64,000 nucleotides of DNA from Thermodesulfobacteriota bacterium (GCA_026415035.1 JAOAHX010000001.1:1-64000); one strand, 5' to 3'; positions 17,551 to 31,857 are shown, numbered from the stretch's first letter. Numbers and translations: made by a program. The notes: generated from the sequence alone by a model not told the origin.

Positions 17551-19272
17551 CTACTCCCGTTTAAATTGCCGGTTCATCTCCTCGAGGGTGACCACATAGA
17601 AGATGGGCCGGCCATGGGGGCAGGTCAGGGAGGGAGGGAAAGGATAGAGGGGCTCAAGGAGTTTTTCGATCTCCTGCGGGTTTAGGCTGTAATTGGCCCG
17701 GACCGAAGCGTGACAGGCCAGGGACGTAAGGAAGGCCTGAAGATCGGGAGTTCCTCCCCTCTGGAAGGCGGCAAGGTCTTTCAAAACCAACCGGAGGGTC
17801 TCCTCGGCCCTCTCGATTTGGAGAAGGGATGGGATCGAGCGGACCGCATAGAGCCTTTCTCCTACGGCCTCGATTTCGAATCCCCCTGCTTTCAACTCAT
17901 CCTGGAACGAATCGATCAGAAGCGACTCTTCAAGGGAGACCTCGATCAAGAGAGGAAGAAGCAACGGCTCGGGCGCAAGGCCCTCCTCCTCGGTCTCCCT
18001 CTTGAGCCTCTCATAGAGGATCCTTTCGTGGGCCGCGTGTTGATCCACAAAGATAAGCCTCCTGTCCGTTTCGATGAGGATATAGGTCCCCCAAAGTTGA
18101 CCCACGACCCGAAAGGACCCCCTTCTTTCCCAGGAGGAGTGAGGTTCCCCTACCCTTATGTTCTCATAAAGCCCCCTCTCGCCTTGGGGATCGCCAAGGG
18201 GAAGGGGATGGGAGGACGATGGGGGGCTGGCCTCTTCTTCTTTTAGCTTTGGCTTGCCCACCGAACTTTTCCCGAGGGACCTTTCTTCCAAGAGGCCCCG
18301 GAGGGAGGCCCATACCGTCTGATAAATCCTCTCGGGGTCTCGAAATCTTACCTCCGCTTTGGCCGGGTGGACATTGACATCGACCCAGGAGGGAGGAAGA
18401 TCGAGCATCAAAATCGTGACGGGATATCGGTCCGAAGGGAGATAGGTCTGATAGGCGTTGAGGATCGCCCGGTTCAGGATCCGGTCTCTCACCCACCGGC
18501 GCTGAACGTAAGTAAAAAAGCCCTCCCGATTCACCTTAGAAAAGGGGGGAAGGCTTGTCAATCCCCTCACCTCCACGCCTCCCTCTTCATAATCGAAGGG
18601 GCAGAGGTGGTCGATCACCTCCCTTCCGAGAACGGCTTCGGCCCGAACCAGAAGGGAGTCCGTCCTGATCAGCTCTTCGAGCAGACGGCCTTCGTGGATC
18701 AGCTTGAAGGTGATGGAGGGAAAGGCCAGGCCGATCCGGTGAAACTGGTTCAGGATATAGCGCAGTTCTGTGCGGATCGACCTCAGAAACTTTCTCCGGG
18801 CCGGAAGATTGTAAAAAAGGTCGAGGACCTCCACCTCCGTCCCCACGGGGCAGCCGACCTCCGAGAGGCCCTGAAGCTCCCCCCCTTCAGAGATCGCCTG
18901 GGTCCCATAGAGCAAGCCAGGGGGCCGGCTTCGGATGATCATCTTGGAGACCGAGGCGATGCTCGGCAAGGCCTCTCCCCTGAATCCAAGGGTCTGGATG
19001 GAAGAGAGATCCTCGGCATTCTGAATCTTGCTCGTGGCGAACCGCTGGAGGGCCAAGGGGACATCCTCAGGAACCATCCCTTCCCCGTCGTCACATACGC
19101 GAATCCGTTGAAGCCCACCCCCCTGGAGTTCGACGACGATCTCCGAGGCTCCCGCATCGATCGCGTTCTCGATCAGCTCTTTGACCACCGAGGCCGGCCT
19201 TTCAACGACCTCTCCGGCCGCGATCTTCTGAGCCACAGGGTCCGGCAGTATTCGAATCTTGGCCGTTCCCAT
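17551..19272 (-). CDS. mutL: DNA mismatch repair protein MutL
   Basis: GHKL ATPase that couples mismatch recognition to strand incision. The N-terminal domain has the GHKL motifs ENAIDAGAS, DDGEGM and GFRGEAL. The C-terminal domain carries the nicking-endonuclease metal motif DQHAAHERI-x-YE with the supporting ACHASVR and CPHGRP motifs. This marks the MutH-independent type. 573 aa. Last gene of the long minus-strand run, 22 bp after accA. Confidence 0.96.
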   Translation of the reverse strand: MGTAKIRILPDPVAQKIAAGEVVERPASVVKELIENAIDAGASEIVVELQGGGLQRIRVCDDGEGMVPEDVPLALQRFATSKIQNAEDLSSIQTLGFRGEALPSIASVSKMIIRSRPPGLLYGTQAISEGGELQGLSEVGCPVGTEVEVLDLFYNLPARRKFLRSIRTELRYILNQFHRIGLAFPSITFKLIHEGRLLEELIRTDSLLVRAEAVLGREVIDHLCPFDYEEGGVEVRGLTSLPPFSKVNREGFFTYVQRRWVRDRILNRAILNAYQTYLPSDRYPVTILMLDLPPSWVDVNVHPAKAEVRFRDPERIYQTVWASLRGLLEERSLGKSSVGKPKLKEEEASPPSSSHPLPLGDPQGERGLYENIRVGEPHSSWERRGSFRVVGQLWGTYILIETDRRLIFVDQHAAHERILYERLKRETEEEGLAPEPLLLPLLIEVSLEESLLIDSFQDELKAGGFEIEAVGERLYAVRSIPSLLQIERAEETLRLVLKDLAAFQRGGTPDLQAFLTSLACHASVRANYSLNPQEIEKLLEPLYPFPPSLTCPHGRPIFYVVTLEEMNRQFKRE

Positions 19273-19294
19273 TGGAGGCCCTGCCCCTCCCCCT

Positions 19295-20266
19295 CTAACC
19301 TTCCCCTAACTCGACGAAGGCCCCGATCCTCCTGAACTTCTCATATCGGGCCTCGAGAAGATGTTCGATCGGTTGCCCCTCCAGTTCCTTCAGGTGTCTG
19401 GCCAAGGCCTCCCGGATCCTTCCGGCCATCGTCTGAGGATCCCGGTGTGCCCCTCCCAAGGGCTCCTCGATCACCTCGTCTACCACGCCGAACTGAAAGA
19501 GGTCTCGGGCAGTCATCTTGAGGGATTCTGCGGCGGCGGCTTTCCCCCTCTCCCCATCTTTATAGAGAATGGCCGCACACCCCTCCGGAGAGATGACGGA
19601 ATAAATGGCATACTCCAGCATCAAGATCCGATCTCCCACGCCAATGGCGAGGGCCCCGCCACTGCCGCCCTCTCCGATGACTAGGGTCAGGATGGGAGTT
19701 CGAAGCGTGGCCATGGCCTTGAGATTTCGGGCGATGGCCTCTGCCTGGCCCCGCTCTTCAGCCCCTACCCCTGGAAAGGCCCCGGGGGTGTCGATCATGG
19801 TGATCAACGGTTTTTTAAAGGTCTCTGCCATCTTCATCAACCTCAAGGCCTTTCGATACCCTTCGGGATGGGGCATTCCGAAGTTCCGACTTGCCATTTC
19901 TTTGACGTCTTTTCCTTTTTGATGGGCGATCACCACGACCGGCCTCCCCTGAAATTCCGCCAATCCCCCAACGATGGCCGGATCATCGCCGAAAACGCGA
20001 TCCCCATGCAATTCGATGAAGTCCTTGAACAGGGTTTCAATATAATAAGAGGCCTTGGGACGATCGATGTGTCTGGCCAGCTGGGTGATCTGCCAGCCCG
20101 TTAAATTGGAGAAAGTCTCCTTCCTCAGGCGCTGGAGTTTCTCCTCGAGGGCCCGGATCTGACCTTCGAGGTTGAGATGTTTTCCCCTGGCGACCCGCTT
20201 CAGCTGTTCGATCTCGTTTTCGAGATCGAGGAGGGGTTTTTCAAAGTCGAGGTAATGCCTCACCAT
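19295..20266 (-). CDS. accA: Acetyl-CoA carboxylase carboxyltransferase subunit alpha
   Basis: Makes malonyl-CoA from carboxy-biotin and acetyl-CoA, together with AccD. 323 aa with the N-terminal helical region (LENEIEQLK) and the crotonase-like core: [21 protein letters not shown] and [11 protein letters not shown] are clear family signatures. The start is 3 bp after the dnaE stop, so the two genes are probably coupled. accD is not in the window. Confidence 0.96.
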   Translation of the reverse strand: MVRHYLDFEKPLLDLENEIEQLKRVARGKHLNLEGQIRALEEKLQRLRKETFSNLTGWQITQLARHIDRPKASYYIETLFKDFIELHGDRVFGDDPAIVGGLAEFQGRPVVVIAHQKGKDVKEMASRNFGMPHPEGYRKALRLMKMAETFKKPLITMIDTPGAFPGVGAEERGQAEAIARNLKAMATLRTPILTLVIGEGGSGGALAIGVGDRILMLEYAIYSVISPEGCAAILYKDGERGKAAAAESLKMTARDLFQFGVVDEVIEEPLGGAHRDPQTMAGRIREALARHLKELEGQPIEHLLEARYEKFRRIGAFVELGEG

Positions 20267-20269
20267 CGT

Positions 20270-23200
20270 TCAATTTCCCTCAAGCGAGACAGTACAGGAG
20301 GGGAAAATCTCTCCCATACGGTCTTGGAACGGGGTCGAAGGGTTTACCCCGTATTCTTCCGAAAATTCGATCACCGTCTCCTGCTCGTCCCCATCGACCA
20401 CGTGAAGAAAGAAACGGGCAGGCCCTCGATGGATCAGAAGGGTCTCCTTGAGCTGGGTCAACCGTTGGGGCGAGAGGGAGGGATAAGGGACCTTTACGTG
20501 GACCGACTTCGGAAAGGCCATCCCCTGTTGGAGAGGAAAGATTTCGAGGGCCTTGATCTTGATCCTTTCCTCGGCAAGATCGAGCGTCCCCCGGACCATG
20601 ATGGGCTCCCCCCCTTTGATAGAGCTCAACGCCGTTTTATAAGTCTCGGGAAAAAGGATGACTTCGACCGTCCCCTTCATGTCCTCAAGGGTCAGAAAGG
20701 CCATGCGATCTCCCTTTCGGGTCATGATCTCTTTGACGGCGCTGACCAACCCACAGAGCTTCACCTCCTGGCCATTTTGAAGCCGTGGCAGGGTAGAGGT
20801 GTCCTCCCCGCTCCACCGCCTGATCTCCTCCTGATAGCTTTCGAGGGGATGGCGGGTGACGTAAAAACCGATCGTCTCTTTTTCAAAGAGGATGAGTTGG
20901 GAGGGAGGAAACTCGTCGATGTCGGGATAGGAGAAGTCCCCTTTCGGACGGGAGACATCCCACATGCTCAACTGATGGGTTTCCGAACGCTTTTGAAATC
21001 CTTGGACCCGTTCCAACAAGGCATCGAGGACGCTCAACATCTGGGAGCGATAGGCCTTCGAAAAATCGAAGGCCCCGCATTTGATCAGGCTCTCGATCAC
21101 CCGGCGATTGACCTTCCTCAGGTCTACCCTTTCACAGAAGTCCTGGAGGGACTGGAACCTTCCCCTCTCCGCTCTCTCCCGCAGGATGACCTCGATGGCG
21201 GCTTCTCCGACATTTTTCACCGCGGCCAGACCGAACCGGATCTGGTTCCCCACTACCGAGAAGTGTTTCTGGCTCTCGTTGATATCCGGGGGGAGGACCG
21301 GGATGGACATCTCCCGGCATTCGGCGATGTAGCGGACAATCTTGTCGGTGTTCTGGGCCTCGCTGGTCAGCAGGGCGGCCATAAATTCGATCGGAAAGTG
21401 GGTCTTCAGATAGGCCGTCTGATAGGCGATCAGGGCGTAGGCCGCGCTGTGCGATTTGTTGAAGCCATAGCGACCGAAGGTCTCCATCTGCTCGAAGATC
21501 TTCTCGGCCTTCTTCTGGGAGATCCGGTTCTTTTTGGCCCCTTCCAGGAATTTCTTCCTCTGCCTTTCCATCTCGGCCGGATCCTTCTTGGCCATGGCCC
21601 GTCTGAGATCGTCCGCATCGTCCAGGGAATAGTTGGCCAGCCGGCTGGCGATGCGCATCACCTGTTCCTGATAGACGATGACGCCATAGGTCTCTTTAAG
21701 AATCCCTTCGAGCTCGGGGACCTCATAGGTGATCCCCACCTTGCCCTGTTTCCGCTTGACGAACTCCTCGACCATGCCGCTGTCGAGGGGGCCCGGCCGG
21801 TAAAGGGCCAACAGGGCGATGATGTCTTTGAAACTTTCGGGTTTCAGCTTCATCAACAAATCTCTCATCCCCGAGCTTTCGAGTTGGAAGATCCCGAGAT
21901 TGGACCCCGAGCTCAACGCAGCGTAGACGTCCGGGTCGTCGAGGGGGATCTGGGAGAGGTCGATCGTGATCCCCCGGTTGGCCCGGATGAGTTCGAGGGT
22001 ATGGTGGAGCATCGTCAAGGTCTTGAGCCCCAAGAAATCGAATTTGACCAGGCCGATGGCCTCCACCTCCTTCATCGCATATTGGGTGACGACCTCACCG
22101 TCCTGGTCTCGATAGAGGGGGAGGTACTCCATTAACGGCCGGTTGGCGATGACCACGCCCGCGGCATGGGTAGAGGCATGGCGGGTCAACCCTTCGAGGG
22201 ATCGGGCGATCTGAAACAGGTTGGAGATCCGGGGATCTTGCTCCATCAGCTCGTTCAATTGGGGTTCCCTCTGAAGGGCCTCCTCAAGGGTGATATTCGG
22301 CCCCGGCGGAATCAGTTTGGCGATCCGATCCACCTCCGCATAGGGGATTCCCAGGACCCGGCCCACATCCCGGATCACCGCCCTGGCCTGCATCTTCCCG
22401 AAGGTGATGATCTGAGCGACATTCTCCTTCCCATATTTTTCCGCGACGTAGCGGATCACCTCGTCCCTTCGTTCCATGCAGAAATCGACATCCACGTCGG
22501 GCATGCTCGTCTTACGACCCGGGTTCAGGAACCTTTCGAAGATGAGGTCATACTCGAGTGGATCCAGGTCGGTGATCTGAAGGGCGTAGGCCACCAGGCT
22601 TCCGGCCACCGAGCCCCGGCCCGGCCCGACCGGTATGCCCCTCTGTTTGGCATAATGGATGAAATCGGCCACGATCAAGAAGTATCCCGTATATCCCATG
22701 GATTGGATGATCTTCAGCTCCTCCTCCAGACGACTCCGGTATCGTGCGGCCCGTTGGTCGAAATTCTCTAAGTGGCGGAAGCCTTGAAGACGTCTCTCCA
22801 GGCCTTCCCGGGCCATCCTCTCGAGGTGTTGGTCGGGCGATTCACCACTGGGGATCGAGATTTGCGGGATGTGCCTCTCCTCGAATTTTAACTCGAGGTT
22901 GCAGGCCTCGGCGATCTCCAAGGTATGGGCGATCGCCTCCGGAATATCCCTGAAAAGCTCCGTCATCTCTTGGCCCGAACGGAAATAGAACTCATCCGAG
23001 GCGAACCGCATCCGGTCCCGGTCGTCCAAGGTCTTGCCGGTCTGGATGCAGAGCAGGACCTCGTGGGCCCGGGCGTCTTCGCGCCGGAGGTAGTGACAAT
23101 CGTTGGTGGCGACGACCGGAATGAAGAGCTCCCGTCCGACCTCGAGGAGCCGTTCGTTGACCTTGGCCTGACCCTCCACGCCGTTTCTCATGATCTCGAG

Positions 23201-23728
23201 GAAGAAGCGGCGGCCCTCGAAGATCGTCCGGTACTCTTCCGCGACCTGGAGGGCCCGGTCCATCTCGCCTCGTTTCAAGAGGAGGGGGATCTCCCCTTTG
23301 AGGCATCCGCTGAGGCAGATCAACCCCTCCTGATACCGACGCAGAAGCTCTTTGTCTACCCTGGGTTTGTAATAGAACCCTTCGAGATGGGCGAGGCTGA
23401 CCAGGCGGATGAGGTTAAAGTAGCCGGTTCGGTTCTTGACCAGGAGGGTCAGATGATAGGCGCTCTCTCCTCCATTGACCCCGCTCTTCTTTTCAAATCG
23501 ACTTCCAGGGGCGACGTAGACCTCGCACCCGATGATCGGCTTGATTCCGTACCTCAACGCCATCTGGTAGAACTCGATCGCCCCGAAGAGGTTCCCATGA
23601 TCGGTGAGGGCCAGGGCATCCATCCCATAGGCCCTGGCCAGTTCGAAGACCTCCTCGAATCGGATCGCTCCGTCCAGCAGACTGTACTGGCTATGAAGAT
23701 GGAGATGGATAAAATCGGCGGTGGACAT
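20270..23728 (-). CDS. dnaE: DNA polymerase III alpha subunit
   Basis: Replicative polymerase, 1152 aa. The PHP domain opens the protein (FIHLHLHSQYSLLDGA). The polymerase palm has the catalytic aspartates in PDVDVDF. Helix-hairpin-helix and an OB-fold (about residue 990 onward, VKLCGLVSAVKEIMTRKGDRM) close it. Length and order are those of DnaE1. An antisense ORF of 652 codons (20177-22135, +) is a codon-bias shadow. It lies between guaA (45 bp) and accA (3 bp). Confidence 0.97.
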   Translation of the reverse strand: MSTADFIHLHLHSQYSLLDGAIRFEEVFELARAYGMDALALTDHGNLFGAIEFYQMALRYGIKPIIGCEVYVAPGSRFEKKSGVNGGESAYHLTLLVKNRTGYFNLIRLVSLAHLEGFYYKPRVDKELLRRYQEGLICLSGCLKGEIPLLLKRGEMDRALQVAEEYRTIFEGRRFFLEIMRNGVEGQAKVNERLLEVGRELFIPVVATNDCHYLRREDARAHEVLLCIQTGKTLDDRDRMRFASDEFYFRSGQEMTELFRDIPEAIAHTLEIAEACNLELKFEERHIPQISIPSGESPDQHLERMAREGLERRLQGFRHLENFDQRAARYRSRLEEELKIIQSMGYTGYFLIVADFIHYAKQRGIPVGPGRGSVAGSLVAYALQITDLDPLEYDLIFERFLNPGRKTSMPDVDVDFCMERRDEVIRYVAEKYGKENVAQIITFGKMQARAVIRDVGRVLGIPYAEVDRIAKLIPPGPNITLEEALQREPQLNELMEQDPRISNLFQIARSLEGLTRHASTHAAGVVIANRPLMEYLPLYRDQDGEVVTQYAMKEVEAIGLVKFDFLGLKTLTMLHHTLELIRANRGITIDLSQIPLDDPDVYAALSSGSNLGIFQLESSGMRDLLMKLKPESFKDIIALLALYRPGPLDSGMVEEFVKRKQGKVGITYEVPELEGILKETYGVIVYQEQVMRIASRLANYSLDDADDLRRAMAKKDPAEMERQRKKFLEGAKKNRISQKKAEKIFEQMETFGRYGFNKSHSAAYALIAYQTAYLKTHFPIEFMAALLTSEAQNTDKIVRYIAECREMSIPVLPPDINESQKHFSVVGNQIRFGLAAVKNVGEAAIEVILRERAERGRFQSLQDFCERVDLRKVNRRVIESLIKCGAFDFSKAYRSQMLSVLDALLERVQGFQKRSETHQLSMWDVSRPKGDFSYPDIDEFPPSQLILFEKETIGFYVTRHPLESYQEEIRRWSGEDTSTLPRLQNGQEVKLCGLVSAVKEIMTRKGDRMAFLTLEDMKGTVEVILFPETYKTALSSIKGGEPIMVRGTLDLAEERIKIKALEIFPLQQGMAFPKSVHVKVPYPSLSPQRLTQLKETLLIHRGPARFFLHVVDGDEQETVIEFSEEYGVNPSTPFQDRMGEIFPSCTVSLEGN

Positions 23729-23773
23729 CGAACCTAAACACTATCCCTCGAAGGGCTCGCGAAGGGCCGAGGC

Positions 23774-25315
<1,542 letters not shown>

Positions 25316-25444
25316 CTCGAAGATCGCTCCCTCAAAGGCATCTCTGATTGGCCCTTTGGAGGCCCTTCAGAGGCATTGAAATGCCGAAAGGGACTTCCCC
25401 CTCGGAACGTCCCTCTCGGAAAAAGATCCCCCCATCGAACAAGA
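25316..25444 (-). promoter_or_regulatory. guaA leader with three consecutive hairpins
   Basis: Read on the minus strand, this 129-bp gap between the DUF4388 gene and guaA can form three small stems in series: GGGAC/GTCCC (25409-25413 with 25390-25394), GGCAT/ATGCC (25381-25385 with 25372-25376, 4-nt loop) and GGCCT/GGGCC (25360-25364 with 25350-25354, one G-U pair). No match to the purine riboswitch core was recognised. It may simply be spacer or mRNA-processing structure. Confidence 0.35.
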
Positions 25445-26557
25445 TCAGGGTTTCAGCTGATATCTTCCCTCCTTCACCTCGTACTGGTAGGCCACTCCCT
25501 TTCGGTAGAAGAGATCGCCGGGTCGAAGGAGATCGGCCGCCACCAGCTCTTCCAGTTTCTGAGGGTACGAGCCCTTTTCCAGGTAAAAGATCTCCAGGGC
25601 CATCTTGATCCGTTCGACCTGGGCTCGATGGACATAGAGGGCCGGGGCTCCGAAGTTCAGCCGCTCGATCTTGGAATGCCATAGGAAGTCCAGAAAATCG
25701 GGTTTAAAATAGAATAGGACCAAGAAGACCGATCCGAAGAAGACGCCATAATAGACGAAGGCCAGGGCCTGCCGGAAGGGGATCTGTCCCACCTTTTTGA
25801 GGAGGCTCGGCGCTCGGACCCCCACCTCTTCGATAAATCCCATCTCCTTGAGCCCAACCAGAATCTCGCTGGCATTAAACCGCCCCAAAAGGGAGCGGTC
25901 GATGATCTCCTGGACCGTCCTCTGGCCGTCCACCAGATTGAGGATCAACTCCTGCTCCGAGGTCAGTTTCTGTTTCATCAAGCCTTGAGGAGGGAGGACC
26001 TCCATCATCTTCTCCTCCGCCCTCGGAACTTTCCGGAAGACGAGATAGGGCGAGTAGATCTTCTTTTCGATTTCCGACCATTCGTCCACCATCCGGAGGA
26101 TGTTCAGGAGAACCTGCTCCGTGCTCAGGGCAAAGGGGATCTTCTTGTAACTTTCGACCAATTTGAGATCAAAGTTGAACGTCCCGTCCTCCCACCAGAA
26201 GAGGTCATAGATCGTCTCGTAAATTTGCGTGGTGATCACCTTCAGGATATCCTCCTTGGACAGGAGGCCGAGCTCCACCAGGATCTCCCCGAGATATTTG
26301 AGGGTCTCCTTCTGAATTCTCAGGACCCTCTCCAACTGCTCCTCCGTGATCAGCTGGGCCTTGACCAGGATCTCTCCGATGAGGTCCTTCTTTCCCCGGT
26401 AGTTCGAATAGACATGGACGATCATCCCGTCGACGAAGGAAATCTCCACCAGGTTGTTCCCCCGGCGGATCTTGAGAACGCCCGTCTTCAACTGTTGACC
26501 GATCAGCTGGATGACTTCGGTGATGCTGAAATCTTTTAGCGTTCCTTGAAGGGCCAT
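25445..26557 (-). CDS. DUF4388/PATAN-type protein with TM segment and pseudopilin-like C-terminus
   Basis: Function unknown; 370 aa. Residues 1-50 and 112-135 form a PATAN/DUF4388 shell (MALQGTLKDFSITEVIQLIG, then GVLKI and FVDGMIVHV). Inside it, residues 60-110 repeat the helical pattern seen at the PilB N-terminus (GEILVKAQLITEEQL against PilB LGELLVKRNFITPEQL). A winged-helix-like segment follows (195-246). One TM segment spans 264-284. The last 65 residues resemble a GspG-type pseudopilin globular domain (ALEIFYLEKGSYPQKLEEL). Cyanobacterial PATAN regulators are known to bind PilB; a link to the pil motor here is inference. It lies 13 bp downstream of the TPR/zinc-ribbon gene, so the two are probably co-translated. 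Confidence 0.75.
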   Translation of the reverse strand: MALQGTLKDFSITEVIQLIGQQLKTGVLKIRRGNNLVEISFVDGMIVHVYSNYRGKKDLIGEILVKAQLITEEQLERVLRIQKETLKYLGEILVELGLLSKEDILKVITTQIYETIYDLFWWEDGTFNFDLKLVESYKKIPFALSTEQVLLNILRMVDEWSEIEKKIYSPYLVFRKVPRAEEKMMEVLPPQGLMKQKLTSEQELILNLVDGQRTVQEIIDRSLLGRFNASEILVGLKEMGFIEEVGVRAPSLLKKVGQIPFRQALAFVYYGVFFGSVFLVLFYFKPDFLDFLWHSKIERLNFGAPALYVHRAQVERIKMALEIFYLEKGSYPQKLEELVAADLLRPGDLFYRKGVAYQYEVKEGRYQLKP

Positions 26558-26570
26558 GAGGGCCTCCCTC

Positions 26571-28511
26571 CTACGATTCGGGGATCTCGAATTCCGGTTG
26601 TTGCCTGGCCTCCCGCCGGTAGGAGAGCAGATAGAAGATCACGAAGAGTCCTCCCCAGAGGAGGCCGCTCCAGGAGAGCGGCGACCCAAGGCCAACCCCC
26701 GGAACCAACCCGATCCACTGGAGAAATTTTAAGAGGAAGATAAAATGGAGGGAGAGCAGGAGGAGGGCCGGCAGGGGATAACCCCTCCAGAGGTCACCGA
26801 ACCCGACAAAGACGAAAGAGAGAACCCTCGCGGCCAATCGATTCTGTTTTTGGAAGGCCATGGCCTGGAGCCTCTTCTTCTCCATCATTTTGGGGTGAAG
26901 CTTCTCCTTCTGGACGAAGAGGCGATAGCAGTTGAAGCAGACGAAGGACTGCTCTTTGCTCTCCCAGTTTCCCAGGTAGAATCGATGGGTGGCAACCCCG
27001 CACATTGGACACCGGGTGAGAAAACGCTTCGCCCGGGTGTACCTCGTCATGGCGATGAGAAAGGCCAGAAAAAGGATGGGGGCCAGAAAGGGGAGGACGG
27101 AAGGGACCTTCTCGAACCATGCCTTGAAGAGACGGTAGAGAAAACCCTCTTTCCCCACATACTCTTCCCAGAACTTGGCCCATAAATGGGAAGGGCCGAG
27201 GACCTCGTCGACCACGAACCGATTCATATTCGTGGGTTCTATGGTAGAATAAAACTGGACCAAGTCGGGATCCAATTGTCTGGCCTTCTGGAAGGCCTTA
27301 TCCGATCTCCCGGAGAGAAACGTCTCCATCGAGTAAGCCCGATAAAGATTGTAGTAATAGGACCCCTTTTTGGGATCGAGTTCGATGGCCCGCTGGTAGG
27401 CCGCGATCGCTTGCTGAACTTGCTTCTGGGCCAGGTAGACATTGCCGAGGTTGGAATGGGCCTCGCTCATTTCAGGGTCCCGTTCGATGGCCCTCCGGTA
27501 GAATTGTTCCGCCTGCGGGTACCTTCCCATCCTCTTCTCGATCAGGCCGAGGGTAAAGAGGACCTTTGGGTCTTCGGAGTTGGAGGACTGCCAGGCCCTC
27601 AACTTCTCTTCGGTCCCCCGATCCCAGTTTTCATGGTTTCCCTCGTTGACCTCCAAGAGGAGGTCCATGGCCGGCCCGTTCAGATAGGAAGAGGAGGTGC
27701 GGAGGAAGAAAGGGAGGTAGACGAGAAAGATGAGGAAAAGGACGAGAAAGGGCCTTTCTCGCGCGGAAAGATATCCCCACAGAAGGATCGACCAGTAGAG
27801 GAGGGCCCAGCTCACTTCCATCCTGAGAAAGAAGGGGATGAAGAGGACGATGATCTTCAGGCCGTTGAGGACGAGATTGGAAAGCTCTTGGGAAAGGTTC
27901 CTCCGGATATCGGCGGCATAGAGAGGGAAATACTTCCAGAGGAGGACGATGCCGAAGAGGAGGAAGGCCATGAGGATGGCATGGGCGATGAGGGAGAAGG
28001 CATGATAGGCGAACTGGAAGGAGGCCGGGAAATTCCTCGTCTTTGCCCGGAGGCCCCTCCAGGCTTCCAGAAGGGCCTCGTGGATAGCAAAGGGCCGGTG
28101 TTTAAACCGGGCCCGGGCCAGCTCGAAATAAGGTTGGGGGAGGTCCGGTGAGAGTTTGCTGGCATAAGTGGCCAATTCGACCGCCTTGGACAGATTGCCC
28201 TGCCTTCGCTCCTGGCCGGCCAGCCTCGTGAGGTAGAGGGAAAACGTCGTCAGATTTCGAACCCCTCGATCCAGTTTCCATTGATAAACCTGGTCCAACT
28301 CCCTTTTGCCCAGGGAGCCGCCTTTCGAGGCCCCTGTCTTCGAAGGCCCCCATCCCATCTCTTTCAGATTGAGGATGGGCTCGGCCGATGTGGAACTCTC
28401 GGCCGCAAAGAAGGCTCGGGACAAGGGGATGGTCTCTTCTTTGAAAAAAGGGCCGAGGGCATAGAAGAGCGTGGCCAATAGGATGAAGAGAAGCAGAAGG
28501 ATCCTTTTCAA
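26571..28511 (-). CDS. Polytopic membrane protein with TPR repeats and a zinc ribbon
   Basis: No named family recognised; 646 aa. An N-terminal signal-anchor (4-21) is followed by a helical, TPR-like region (85-150), a cluster of TM segments (about 172-195, 215-230, 234-249, 255-270), canonical TPR repeats (about 315-415, with AEQFYRRAIERDP and AIAAYQRAIELDP), another TM segment (473-488), a four-cysteine zinc ribbon (Cys501/504 and Cys525/528) and two or three C-terminal TM segments. The segment GFGDLWRGYPLPALLL recalls the TM2-type turn. It precedes the DUF4388 gene by 13 bp, between guaB and guaA. The architecture suggests a membrane scaffold. Confidence 0.75.
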   Translation of the reverse strand: MKRILLLLFILLATLFYALGPFFKEETIPLSRAFFAAESSTSAEPILNLKEMGWGPSKTGASKGGSLGKRELDQVYQWKLDRGVRNLTTFSLYLTRLAGQERRQGNLSKAVELATYASKLSPDLPQPYFELARARFKHRPFAIHEALLEAWRGLRAKTRNFPASFQFAYHAFSLIAHAILMAFLLFGIVLLWKYFPLYAADIRRNLSQELSNLVLNGLKIIVLFIPFFLRMEVSWALLYWSILLWGYLSARERPFLVLFLIFLVYLPFFLRTSSSYLNGPAMDLLLEVNEGNHENWDRGTEEKLRAWQSSNSEDPKVLFTLGLIEKRMGRYPQAEQFYRRAIERDPEMSEAHSNLGNVYLAQKQVQQAIAAYQRAIELDPKKGSYYYNLYRAYSMETFLSGRSDKAFQKARQLDPDLVQFYSTIEPTNMNRFVVDEVLGPSHLWAKFWEEYVGKEGFLYRLFKAWFEKVPSVLPFLAPILFLAFLIAMTRYTRAKRFLTRCPMCGVATHRFYLGNWESKEQSFVCFNCYRLFVQKEKLHPKMMEKKRLQAMAFQKQNRLAARVLSFVFVGFGDLWRGYPLPALLLLSLHFIFLLKFLQWIGLVPGVGLGSPLSWSGLLWGGLFVIFYLLSYRREARQQPEFEIPES

Positions 28512-28553
28512 TCTCCTGTCCTTTCCTTCCTCAACCCGATCATCTCCCCAGAG

Positions 28554-31855
<3,302 letters not shown>

Positions 31856-31857
31856 TT

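Noticed and set aside
20177-22135. 652-codon ORF antisense to dnaE
   Set aside because: Shadow frame; dnaE is intact on the other strand with all catalytic motifs.
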